Positions 4,094 to 11,152 of a DNA stretch of 11,394 nucleotides are shown here, piece after piece. Each line of letters opens with the position of its first letter. Position 1 is the stretch's first letter. Source of the DNA: Ruminococcus sp. UBA3767 (GTDB lineage: Bacteria > Bacillota > Clostridia > Oscillospirales > Ruminococcaceae); assembly GCA_002371625.1 (NCBI GenBank), contig DFFV01000081.1, forward strand, positions 1-11,394. The letters run 5' to 3'. Position numbers and translations under genes: made by a program. Below the pieces are notes generated by a model. The model was not told the DNA's origin. It searched no databases and worked only from the letters and a program-made list of their open reading frames with translations.

Positions 4094-4216
4094 GGAAAAA
4101 CGACATTATCCGACATACACCTCAGCGACGGAAGATCCCGTGAAGAGCTGCCTGTGCAAAATGCAGTTGAAACCGTGCATAAAACTCACGGCGTGGGGTG
4201 TGCCGCAACGGCTTGA
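4094..4216 (+). pseudogene. Probable remnant of a third serpin gene (hinge region)
   Basis: The frame from 4094 to the TGA at 4214-4216 translates to a run ending LPVQNAVETVHKTHGVGCAATA. The two intact serpins downstream have VLHKTH/VIHKTH followed by an inserted strand and then GTKAAAATA. Here VHKTH is followed after a short gap by GVGCAATA, as if 4-6 codons of the s5A-hinge segment were lost, and the frame stops before the reactive loop. No RBS or start is associated with it. The resemblance is short (about 12 aligned residues), so chance cannot be excluded, but sequence and order agree with the serpin signature and the neighbourhood has two serpins. Confidence 0.45.
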
Positions 4217-4241
4217 CAAACACAGTGGGTTGTGGTAAAAT
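4213..4241 (+). promoter_or_regulatory. Sigma-A promoter of the PH-domain gene
   Basis: TTGACA (4213-4218), 17 bp, TAAAAT (4236-4241), with TGG just before the -10. The -35 overlaps the stop of the serpin-like remnant. Confidence 0.8.
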
Positions 4242-4296
4242 TACGGTAAAGCATGAGCTTGCTTGTGCAATAATATGAAGTTTCGGGGGTAGCAAT

Positions 4297-4725
4297 ATGA
4301 AAAAGGATATGTTCAACTATGTCTGGACAGATAAAAAGCGCACGATCTTCGGACTGCCGCTTTCGTTCACAAGATATTTCCTGACGGAAACCAAGTTCAT
4401 TACAAGAAGCGGATTTCTCAGAGTTCAGGAGGACGAGCTGGAGCTTTACAGAGTTACCGATAAAAAGCTGATCCTCACACTCGGACAGAGATTGTTCAAG
4501 TGCGGAACTATCCAGATGCACGTTCGTGACGTTGACACTCCCATAAAGATAGTAAAGTCGATCAAAAAACCGAGAGAAGTGCTTGAGCAGCTTGATAAGC
4601 TCATCAACATCAACCGTGACAAGTACCGTGTAAGAGGAAGAGATATGGTCGGCGGTTCATTCGGCACGCACAGCGATGATGCGTTTATCGACGGCGATGT
4701 TGACGGCGACGATATGTATTATTGA
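4297..4725 (+). CDS. Small bacterial PH-domain protein
   Basis: A 142-residue soluble protein with ATG preceded by GGGGGT (4285-4290). Residues about 20-100 follow the bacterial PH (bPH2, YdbS/YdbT-like) pattern. RYFLTETKFITRSGFLRVQEDELELYRVTD gives paired beta strands, the segment LGQRLFKCGTIQMHVRD corresponds to the typical RxFGxGTIxI strand, and IVKSIKKPREVLEQLDKLI is the closing helix. Unlike YdbS/YdbT proteins it has no membrane segments. The last 30 residues are Gly/Asp-rich and probably disordered. Such domains are thought to bind proteins or membranes, but no specific role is known. It is monocistronic with its own promoter and terminator. Confidence 0.8.
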   Translation: MKKDMFNYVWTDKKRTIFGLPLSFTRYFLTETKFITRSGFLRVQEDELELYRVTDKKLILTLGQRLFKCGTIQMHVRDVDTPIKIVKSIKKPREVLEQLDKLININRDKYRVRGRDMVGGSFGTHSDDAFIDGDVDGDDMYY

Positions 4726-4730
4726 TATGT

Positions 4731-4761
4731 AAAAGACGGGAATCTGATTTCCGTCTTTTTT
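4731..4761 (+). terminator. Intrinsic terminator of the PH-domain gene
   Basis: AAAAGACGGGAAT (4731-4743) pairs with ATTTCCGTCTTTT (4747-4759) around a 3-nt loop with one G-T pair, and runs into T residues to 4761. Confidence 0.9.
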
Positions 4762-4806
4762 AAATTCCTTTTATGCTTTATATTATAGTTTCAAACGGAG
4801 GTCGTT

Positions 4807-5868
4807 ATGGACGCACAGTATTTTGAACAGCTCAAAAGCTGGCAGCAAAGGCTCAGCGAGGCTGATAAACCAATATACATCTACGGCATGGGCAACGGCA
4901 GCGAAAAGATACTTGCCCTGTTCAAACGCTTTGGCATAAGCTGCAAGGGCATATTTGCAAGCGATGATTTTGTAAGAGGGCAGAGCTTTTGCGGTCATAA
5001 GGTGCAGCGCTTTTCGGATGTTATGAACAGCAGCGAAGATAAAATAGTGGTGCTTGGCTTTGGCAGCAGCCTTGATGAGATAATGGCAAGGATAGAAAGT
5101 ATCGAGGAAAGAGCAGAGCTTATAATACCCGATACCTCCGTTACCGATAACGGCTATTTTGATAAGCAGCGCTTGCTTGACCTTTTCCCAAAAGCGCAAA
5201 GAGCATATTCCTTGCTTGAAGACGGTTTTTCACGAAAAACATTTGAGTGTATCACGGCGTTTAAGATAACAGGTCAGGCGCACTTTCTCAGAGAGTGCTT
5301 CTGCGATGAAAACGAAGCGCAGGGACTTTTGCAGCTCACCGACCAAGAGCAGTATTTCGACCTGGGAGCATACCGTGGGGATACCATCGAGTCGTTTGTC
5401 AAAGCAGCAGGCGGAAGGTATAAAAGCATCACCGGCGTTGAGCCTAACCGGCGCAATTTCCGCAAGTGCACCGAGAATACCGCCGGGTATGAGAATGTCA
5501 CATTGTATAACGCTGCTGCGTGGAGCGAGCAGACACAGCTGATATTCTCAAAAGGCGCAGGCAGACAGGCGCACCTTACCGATAACGGCGTCACAGTTGA
5601 AGCGCTGACACTTGACAGTATCGCACAAAACGGCTGCACCTACGTCAAGTACGATGTCGAGGGCGCAGATTATGAAGCGCTGCTTGGCAGCGTAAGGACT
5701 ATAAGAAAGTATTCACCCAAGATATTAGCTGCGCTTTACCATAAGCCTTATGATTACTTTCTTCTGCCGCTTATGCTCAACAGCATAAATGCCGATTATA
5801 AGCTGTATCTGCGCCAGTCAAGGTATTATCCCTGCTGGGAAACTAATTTGTATTGTATCCCACGTTAG
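4807..5868 (+). CDS. FkbM-type SAM-dependent methyltransferase with N-terminal nucleotide-binding-like domain
   Basis: A 353-residue protein with ATG 5 nt after GGAGG (4797-4801). The methyltransferase half (about 165-350) has motif I YFDLGAYRGD (183-192), the acidic residue that typically binds the SAM ribose in VEPNRRNF (Glu212), the AAAWS strand, TLDSI (268-272) and YVKYDVEGADYEAL (279-292), which is the FkbM/Methyltransf_21 signature. The N-terminal part (about 20-110) begins KPIYIYGMGNGSEKIL, a glycine-rich Rossmann-type start, and continues with a strand VVLGFGSS. This looks like the fold placed before FkbM domains in many glycan-modifying proteins. Members methylate hydroxyl groups of polyketides, sugars or lipids, but the substrate here is unknown. 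A weak TATATT/TATTAT lies about 25 bp upstream. No terminator is visible after the stop. Confidence 0.85.
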   Translation: MDAQYFEQLKSWQQRLSEADKPIYIYGMGNGSEKILALFKRFGISCKGIFASDDFVRGQSFCGHKVQRFSDVMNSSEDKIVVLGFGSSLDEIMARIESIEERAELIIPDTSVTDNGYFDKQRLLDLFPKAQRAYSLLEDGFSRKTFECITAFKITGQAHFLRECFCDENEAQGLLQLTDQEQYFDLGAYRGDTIESFVKAAGGRYKSITGVEPNRRNFRKCTENTAGYENVTLYNAAAWSEQTQLIFSKGAGRQAHLTDNGVTVEALTLDSIAQNGCTYVKYDVEGADYEALLGSVRTIRKYSPKILAALYHKPYDYFLLPLMLNSINADYKLYLRQSRYYPCWETNLYCIPR

Positions 5869-5934
5869 CACACTGCATAAAATCAGCTCCATATATTTGT
5901 GCAATATCACACCATAAAAATACCTTTTCCAAAG

Positions 5935-5953
5935 CGTATATCTGTTGTAAGCG
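5935..5953 (+). promoter_or_regulatory. Conserved upstream element of serpin gene 1
   Basis: CGTATATCTGTTGTAAGCG lies 46 nt before the serpin 1 ATG and recurs with one change at 7400-7418 before serpin 2 (37 nt before ATG). TATATC/TATATT could be a -10 box, but no good -35 is seen. It may be a common promoter or 5' untranslated element. Confidence 0.5.
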
Positions 5954-5998
5954 GTGCACGGGAATGCATTGCAAAAGACTGAATAAGAGGTGTTATAT

Positions 5999-7333
5999 AT
6001 GTTCAAAAAAGTAATAAGCGCAGTTCTGGCAATAACAATGGTAATGGGAATGTGCTCGTGCACAGATACAGTATCTTCGCAAAGCCCTTCTTCAAATCAT
6101 TCAAGCTCTCAGAGTGAAGTCGGATCGTCGGTGCTTGATAAAAGCATAATTCAGCCAACAGCGAATTATCAGTTCAGCCCCGAGTCGCTGGAACAGTATG
6201 ATGAAAAGTTCATCAGCGGCGTTAACGGATTTTCTGCTCAGCTTTTCAAAAATACCGTAAAGCAGGATCTTTCTCAGGGAAAGAATACACTTGTTTCTCC
6301 TGAATCCGTGCTTTTCGCACTCGGCATGACCGCCAACGGAGCAAACGGCGAAACGCTCGAGCAGATGAGGAACGTTCTGTGCAAAAATGTTGATATGCAG
6401 ACGTTCAACAAAAATATGAACAAGCTCATCGCCGAGGCGTCCTCCTCTGCGGATTTCAAATTCAGCATCGCAAATTCTGTCTGGGTGAAAAACAAGGACG
6501 GCATAACTCTCAGCGATCAGTTTTCAAAGACCTGTAAGGAAAGCTACAATGCCGAGCTTTTCTTTGCACCCTTTGACGATAACACAGCCAGGAGCATGAA
6601 CAGCTGGGTCAACGAAAAGACCGATAAAATGATCCCCGACATCATCGGTAAACTTGATGCCGATACAATGGCAGTTCTTCTCAACTGCATCGCATTTGAT
6701 GCCAAGTGGCAGAAGGAATACAAAACGGAAGACGTGAACGAGAATGCTAAGTTCACAAATTCAAAAGGTGAAGAAGTTACTTGCGCAATGATGCATTCTA
6801 CCGAGAATAATTATATCAGCGATAAGGATTCCACAGGCTTCATCAAGCCTTATCTTGGCGGAAAGTATGCCTTTATGGCTATCCTGCCCAATGAGGACAT
6901 CAGGCTAAGCGATTATGTCGAGTCGCTCACCGCTGAAAAGTTTACCGCACTTTATAACAGCGCATCAAGCAACAGCAAAGTAATAGCTTCTATGCCAAAG
7001 TTCACCTATGACTATAATGCAAAGCTCAACGAACCGCTTATAAATATGGGCATGAGCAATGCTTTTGACAGCGCAAAGGCTGATTTTAAAGGCATAACCA
7101 ATGATACCGAGCTGTTCATCGGTTCTGTTTTGCACAAAACGCATATACAGCTTGATGAGCAGGGCACAAAGGCAGCCGCAGCTACCGCAGTCACCCTTGA
7201 TGCAAAGGGTGCGATAAGCAGAGAGGAATTCAGATATGTCACCCTCGACAGACCTTATGCCTATGCAATAATGGATACCGAAACAGGCATACCCGTGTTT
7301 ATGGGAACTGTCTGCGACCCGACAGCGAATTAA
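5999..7333 (+). CDS. Lipoprotein serpin (serine/cysteine protease inhibitor) 1
   Basis: A 444-residue protein with ATG 8 nt after AAGAGG (5985-5990). The first 21 residues form a signal peptide (basic FKK, hydrophobic ISAVLAITMVMGM) ending in Cys19/Cys21, which fits a lipobox and hence surface anchoring, although the box is not canonical. A Ser-rich linker (about 22-65) leads to the serpin domain (about 70-444). Visible serpin motifs are NTLVSPESVLFALGM, NSVWV, LLNCIAFDAKWQ, KYAFMAILPNED, VLHKTHIQLDEQGTKAAAATAVT (hinge) and IPVFMGTVCDP. The hinge Gly-Thr-Lys-(Ala)4-Thr has the small residues required for loop insertion, so an inhibitory serpin is expected. Counting from the hinge Gly (P15) puts P1 at Lys403, but the loop is about five residues longer than in alpha-1-antitrypsin, so the scissile bond is uncertain. 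It probably protects the surface from host or microbial proteases. Confidence 0.93.
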   Translation: MFKKVISAVLAITMVMGMCSCTDTVSSQSPSSNHSSSQSEVGSSVLDKSIIQPTANYQFSPESLEQYDEKFISGVNGFSAQLFKNTVKQDLSQGKNTLVSPESVLFALGMTANGANGETLEQMRNVLCKNVDMQTFNKNMNKLIAEASSSADFKFSIANSVWVKNKDGITLSDQFSKTCKESYNAELFFAPFDDNTARSMNSWVNEKTDKMIPDIIGKLDADTMAVLLNCIAFDAKWQKEYKTEDVNENAKFTNSKGEEVTCAMMHSTENNYISDKDSTGFIKPYLGGKYAFMAILPNEDIRLSDYVESLTAEKFTALYNSASSNSKVIASMPKFTYDYNAKLNEPLINMGMSNAFDSAKADFKGITNDTELFIGSVLHKTHIQLDEQGTKAAAATAVTLDAKGAISREEFRYVTLDRPYAYAIMDTETGIPVFMGTVCDPTAN

Positions 7334-7399
7334 CATAGTGCACAAATCTTAATGCTCGGATTTGTATGAACTGACACAATAAAAACACAGCTCCCTGAC

Positions 7400-7418
7400 C
7401 GTATATTTGTTGTAAGCG
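7400..7418 (+). promoter_or_regulatory. Conserved upstream element of serpin gene 2
   Basis: CGTATATTTGTTGTAAGCG matches the element at 5935-5953 in 18 of 19 bases. Because it is retained between the two paralogues and sits in otherwise divergent DNA, it probably has a promoter or regulatory role. Confidence 0.5.
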
Positions 7419-7454
7419 TTACGCAGACAAATAAAAGTCAAGGAGTTGTTTTTT

Positions 7455-8813
7455 ATGTTAAAGAGATCTATAAGCGCAGTGATCGCAATAACAATGGTAA
7501 TGGGAATGTGCTCGTGCAGCGAAACTTCCTCGGGTACCTTTCCGCAGCAGCCCGAGCCAAGCTCTTTCACAGGTGACGTTCCTCAGCCCGAGCCGCCCGA
7601 AGCAACTATCGGCAGCGGGGCAGTGCAGCTTACCGCAAATTACAGCTTTGATCCCGTTCAAAGCAGCGGAACGAACGATGAGGATTTTATAAGCGGGATA
7701 AACAAGTTTTCGTCAGGGCTTTTCAGAACGGCTGTCAGCGAAGACCTTGCAAAAGGCAAAAACACCCTCATCTCACCCGAATCGGCAGCATTTGCTCTTG
7801 GCATGGCAGCAAGCGGCGCAGGAGGCAATACCCTTGCACAGATGCAAAACGTTATCTGCGGCGGTATCCCAATAGATAAGTTCAATAAAAATATGAACCT
7901 GCTCATCTCAAATGCGCATAACAACAATACCCAAAGCTCAAAGCTGAATATCGCCAACTCGGTATGGGTAAAGAATGATGATAGGCTCGCTGTTAAGGAT
8001 CAGTTCGCAAGGGACTGCAAGCAGATGTATAATGCCGAGCTGTTCACAGCGCCCTTTGATGACTCCACAGTCAACAGCCTCAATTCATGGGTAAGTGCAA
8101 AGACGGATAATATGATACCTACCCTTATCAATCATTTTACCGGTAAAGAGATAATGTGCCTTGTCAACTGCGTAGCATTTGATTCCAAGTGGCAGAAAGA
8201 GTACACGGAGGATATGATAAGCGGAAACGGCAGCTTCACAAATGCAAGCGGCGAAAAGGTGGAATGTACAATGCTCTGCTCGACCGAGGGACAGTATGTT
8301 GAAAACGAAAGAGCAAAAGGCTTTGTAAAGGAATACGAGGGCGGAAAGTATGCTTTTATGGCGGTGTTGCCCAATGAGGATATAAGCATCGCAGATTACG
8401 TTTCGACGATGTCCGATGACGAGCTGACTTCGCTTTACGATAACAGGCTCATTTCCTGTGATGTCGATACCAGAATGCCGCAGTTCAGGTTCGATCACAG
8501 CTCAAACCTTGAAGAAACTCTTCAGAAAATGGGCATAAAAGACGCATTCAACGATGATGCCGACTTCAAGAATATTTTCCAAGGCAAAAACGCTGCAATA
8601 AACAGAGTTATCCATAAAACACATATCGAGGTAGATGCCAAAGGCACAAAGGCAGCCGCAGCCACGGCAGTAACTATGCGAGAAAATGCAGTTGAGGCAA
8701 AAAAAGAATCAAAACAAGTCTATCTTGACACTCCGTTCGTATTCGCAATTATTGATAAACATACCGGTATTCCCGTGTTTATGGGCACTCTGTGCGACCC
8801 GAGCGCAAAATAA
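7455..8813 (+). CDS. Lipoprotein serpin 2, paralogue of serpin 1
   Basis: A 452-residue protein with ATG 9 nt after AGGAG (7441-7445). The signal peptide (LKRSISAVIAITMVMGMCSC) is nearly identical to that of serpin 1, as is its DNA. The linker (22-70) is Pro/Glu-rich. Serpin motifs are NTLISPESAAFALGM, NSVWVKN, LVNCVAFDSKWQKEY, KYAFMAVLPNEDIS, VIHKTHIEVDAKGTKAAAATAVT and IPVFMGTLCDP. The hinge Gly397-Thr-Lys-(Ala)4-Thr is identical to that of serpin 1, but the loop that follows differs completely. Counting from the hinge puts Asn411 at P1, in the loop stretch MRENAVEAKKESK. Loop length matches serpin 1. Same-strand order and 121 nt spacing mean that it arose by tandem duplication. It may be co-transcribed, but it has its own copy of the upstream element. 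Confidence 0.93.
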   Translation: MLKRSISAVIAITMVMGMCSCSETSSGTFPQQPEPSSFTGDVPQPEPPEATIGSGAVQLTANYSFDPVQSSGTNDEDFISGINKFSSGLFRTAVSEDLAKGKNTLISPESAAFALGMAASGAGGNTLAQMQNVICGGIPIDKFNKNMNLLISNAHNNNTQSSKLNIANSVWVKNDDRLAVKDQFARDCKQMYNAELFTAPFDDSTVNSLNSWVSAKTDNMIPTLINHFTGKEIMCLVNCVAFDSKWQKEYTEDMISGNGSFTNASGEKVECTMLCSTEGQYVENERAKGFVKEYEGGKYAFMAVLPNEDISIADYVSTMSDDELTSLYDNRLISCDVDTRMPQFRFDHSSNLEETLQKMGIKDAFNDDADFKNIFQGKNAAINRVIHKTHIEVDAKGTKAAAATAVTMRENAVEAKKESKQVYLDTPFVFAIIDKHTGIPVFMGTLCDPSAK

Positions 8814-8862
8814 TAAAGAGTGAAAATGCAGGATTTGCTGCATAACTATTCATAAAATGCTC

Positions 8863-8891
8863 TTGAATATCAGACGGGAATGTGGTATAAT
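8863..8891 (+). promoter_or_regulatory. Sigma-A promoter of thrH
   Basis: TTGAAT (8863-8868), 17 bp, TATAAT (8886-8891), preceded by GAATGTGG. Start is expected near 8898. A small hairpin AAGAT-GAAACG-ATCTT lies in the leader. Confidence 0.8.
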
Positions 8892-8944
8892 TCACATTGT
8901 AAGATGAAACGATCTTAAAAAATCCTTAATGGGAGGAATGTAAA

Positions 8945-9553
8945 ATGTCAATGTATATCACCTGTCTGGACCTTGAGGGAGTTCTCGTGCCTGAGATATG
9001 GATCGCTTTTGCCGAAGCAAGCGGTATCCCCGAGCTGAGAAAAACTACCCGTGATGAGCCTGACTACGACAAGCTGATGCAGTACCGCCTTGCTATACTC
9101 AAAGAGCACGGACTTGGCTTGAAGGAGATCCAGGAAACTATTGCAAAGATCGATCCTATGCCGGGCGCAAAGGAGTTTCTTGATAAGCTCAGAGATCTTT
9201 CACAGGTAATCATTATAAGCGATACGTTCACACAGTTCGCTAAGCCTCTGATGAAAAAGCTGGGTATGCCGACTATCTTCTGCAACACGCTTGAAGTAGC
9301 TGAAAACGGCGAGATCACAGGCTATAAGATGAGAGTTGAAAAGTCAAAGTACACGACCGTTAAGGCACTGCAGTCGATAGGCTATGAAACTATCGCATCG
9401 GGCGACAGCCACAATGACCTTGGCATGATAAAGGCAAGCAAAGCAGGCTTCCTTTTCAAAAGCCCCGATAACATCAAGGCAGATAATCCCGATATCCCTG
9501 CGTATGAAACTTATGATGAGCTTTACGAGGCTATCAAGAACGCAATGGATTGA
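8945..9553 (+). CDS. thrH: ThrH-type phosphoserine phosphatase / homoserine phosphotransferase (HAD family)
   Basis: A 202-residue HAD-superfamily enzyme with ATG 8 nt after GGGAGG (8931-8936). The ThrH form of motif I is CLDLEGVLVPEIW (nucleophile Asp9, with Glu11 where most HAD phosphatases have Asp). Motif II is ISDTF (Ser92-Asp93) and motif IV is SGDSHNDLGMI (Asp154, Asp158). The segment TTRDEPDYDKLMQYRLAIL is also typical of ThrH, and the length equals that of the Pseudomonas protein. ThrH dephosphorylates phosphoserine and can pass the phosphate to homoserine, linking serine and threonine synthesis in the cytoplasm. It is a single-gene unit with its own promoter and a terminator. A plain SerB function is possible, but the motif details favour ThrH. 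Confidence 0.92.
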   Translation: MSMYITCLDLEGVLVPEIWIAFAEASGIPELRKTTRDEPDYDKLMQYRLAILKEHGLGLKEIQETIAKIDPMPGAKEFLDKLRDLSQVIIISDTFTQFAKPLMKKLGMPTIFCNTLEVAENGEITGYKMRVEKSKYTTVKALQSIGYETIASGDSHNDLGMIKASKAGFLFKSPDNIKADNPDIPAYETYDELYEAIKNAMD

Positions 9554-9563
9554 TAAAAAAATC

Positions 9564-9594
9564 AACGGACTTGAAAATTCAAGTCCGTTTTTTT
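9564..9594. terminator. Bidirectional terminator between thrH and mnmA
   Basis: AACGGACTTGAA (9564-9575) and TTCAAGTCCGTT (9578-9589) form a perfect 12 bp stem, flanked by a T run at 9588-9594 and an A run at 9555-9560. It therefore works for thrH on the plus strand and mnmA on the minus strand. Confidence 0.93.
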
Positions 9595-9602
9595 GTACTC
9601 TT

Positions 9603-10679
9603 TTATTCTATCGTTCCGCCGCCGATGAGGTAGTCACCGTCATAAAAAACTACCGCCTGCCCCTTGCAGATAGCCCTGTGCGGCTGCTCAAAGTCAACTC
9701 TTACACGCTTTTCGCCTATCGGCGTTACCGTGCAGGGCGTGTCCTGCTGGTGATACCTCGTGCAAGCTGTACATTTAATTGGACTGTTTAGCTCGTCCGT
9801 TGTCAGCATATTAACATCACTTGCCGTCAGCGTTGTGCGAAGCAGCTTATCGGGTGTACCCATTATCAGCCTGTTGCCTGCGCAGTCCTTTTCTATAACA
9901 AACAGCGGCTCACTGTACGAAACGCCAACGCCCCTGCGCTGCCCGACAGTGTAGTGTATCAGCCCCTTGTGTGTGCCCAGCTTTTCGCCTGTCGTCAGCA
10001 CTATTTCGCCGTTTGGCTGCAAACCCGCACGGCTCTCTATAAACGAAGCGTAGTCGCCGTCGGGGATAAAGCAGATATCCTGCGAATCGGGCTTTTGCGC
10101 ATTTACAAGGCTGTTTTCATCGGCTATCGCACGGATATTCTCCTTATTCATCTCACCAACGGGGAACAGCGTGTGTTCAAGCTGATGCTGCGTCATTGAG
10201 TAAAGAACGTATGTCTGGTCTTTTTTTCTGTCCGCCGAGCGCTTTAAGAGCCACCTGCCCGTCTTTTCGTCAAATTCCTTTGTAACATAATGCCCCGTTG
10301 CAATGTAGTCAAAACCCAGCAGCTGCGCCCTTTCAAGAAACTTCCCGAATTTAAGCTCACGGTTGCAGTCAATGCACGGGTTTGGCGTGCCGCCGTCAAG
10401 ATATGTATTCACAAACTTGTCCATAACGCACTCTTTAAAGCTGTCTGCAAAGTTGAAAACGTGGAACTGTATACCCAGCTTGTAAGCTACCTCACGGGCG
10501 TCCTCAACATCGTCCAGCGAGCAGCAGGTCTTGGAGCGCTCAATGCCTATATCCTCGTTGGCGTAAAGGTGCATCGTTGCCCCTGCGACTTCATAGCCTG
10601 CGTCAAGCAGCAGCTTTGCAGTTACCGAGCTGTCAACTCCGCCCGACATGGCGACAAGCACTTTTTTGTTGTTTCCCAA
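9603..10679 (-). CDS. mnmA: tRNA-specific 2-thiouridylase MnmA
   Basis: A 358-residue enzyme that adds sulphur to U34 of the Lys, Glu and Gln tRNAs, using ATP to adenylate the uridine and sulphur relayed from a cysteine desulfurase. The PP-loop SGGVDSS is at residues 12-18. TPNPCIDCNRELKFG carries the first catalytic cysteine (Cys105, with an extra Cys102), and QDICFIPDGDY carries the second (Cys203). GHYV (129-132) and the KDQTYVLY segment are also diagnostic. Length is normal for the family. The start is TTG at 10679, 7 nt after GGAGG (10687-10691). No in-frame ATG fits before the P-loop. It is the last gene of the rnhA operon, 17 nt after the rnhA stop, and ends at the terminator shared with thrH. 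Confidence 0.95.
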   Translation of the reverse strand: MGNNKKVLVAMSGGVDSSVTAKLLLDAGYEVAGATMHLYANEDIGIERSKTCCSLDDVEDAREVAYKLGIQFHVFNFADSFKECVMDKFVNTYLDGGTPNPCIDCNRELKFGKFLERAQLLGFDYIATGHYVTKEFDEKTGRWLLKRSADRKKDQTYVLYSMTQHQLEHTLFPVGEMNKENIRAIADENSLVNAQKPDSQDICFIPDGDYASFIESRAGLQPNGEIVLTTGEKLGTHKGLIHYTVGQRRGVGVSYSEPLFVIEKDCAGNRLIMGTPDKLLRTTLTASDVNMLTTDELNSPIKCTACTRYHQQDTPCTVTPIGEKRVRVDFEQPHRAICKGQAVVFYDGDYLIGGGTIE

Positions 10680-10696
10680 AATGCCACCTCCGCTTT

Positions 10697-11140
10697 TCAG
10701 CTGTTCTTGTATCTCTGCGACTGTTCAACTGCCAGCCTGTCGCACCGCTCGTTCTCAGGGTGTCCAGCGTGCCCTTTCACCCAGACGAACTCCACCTTGT
10801 GCTTGTCAAGCAGTGCCAGCAGCTTTTCCCACAAATCAGGGTTGAGCGCTTTTTCCTTGTTGCTTTTCACCCAGCCCCTGCTTTGCCAGCTCTTTGCCCA
10901 GCCTTTTGTTACTGAATCTATAACGTATTTTGAATCGCTGTAAATAGTCACCTCGCATGGCTCTTTCAGCGTTTCAAGCGCCGTTATAACAGCGTACATC
11001 TCCATTCTGTTGTTTGTCGTGCTTGCATCACCGCCCGAAAGCTCCTTTTCAATGCCCTTGTATCTCAGTATCGCTCCGAATCCGCCCGGTCCGGGATTCC
11101 CCGAACAAGCTCCGTCGGTGAAAATATCAACGTGTTTCAT
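10697..11140 (-). CDS. rnhA: Ribonuclease HI
   Basis: A 147-residue cytoplasmic nuclease that cuts the RNA strand of RNA:DNA hybrids, removing R-loops and replication primers. The four carboxylates of the active site are visible: Asp9 ([14 protein letters not shown]), Glu47 (NRMEMYA), Asp69 (YSDSKYV) and Asp134 (ENERCDRLA). His124 in KGHAGHPEN is the catalytic-loop histidine. The basic handle region [16 protein letters not shown] is present, as in E. coli RNase HI. ATG at 11140 follows GGAG (11147-11150) by 6 nt, and 12 nt separate it from the stop of the upstream partial gene, so the two are in one operon with mnmA downstream. Confidence 0.96.
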   Translation of the reverse strand: MKHVDIFTDGACSGNPGPGGFGAILRYKGIEKELSGGDASTTNNRMEMYAVITALETLKEPCEVTIYSDSKYVIDSVTKGWAKSWQSRGWVKSNKEKALNPDLWEKLLALLDKHKVEFVWVKGHAGHPENERCDRLAVEQSQRYKNS

Positions 11141-11152
11141 GTTCCTCTCCTG

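Noticed and set aside
7342..7365. Hairpin ACAAATC/GATTTGT after serpin 1 as a terminator
   Set aside because: It has a weak AT-rich stem and no T tract, so read-through into serpin 2 remains possible.
10290..10943. Plus-strand frame of 217 codons
   Set aside because: It is antisense to mnmA and rnhA, both of which show all their catalytic motifs, and it has low-quality composition and no RBS.
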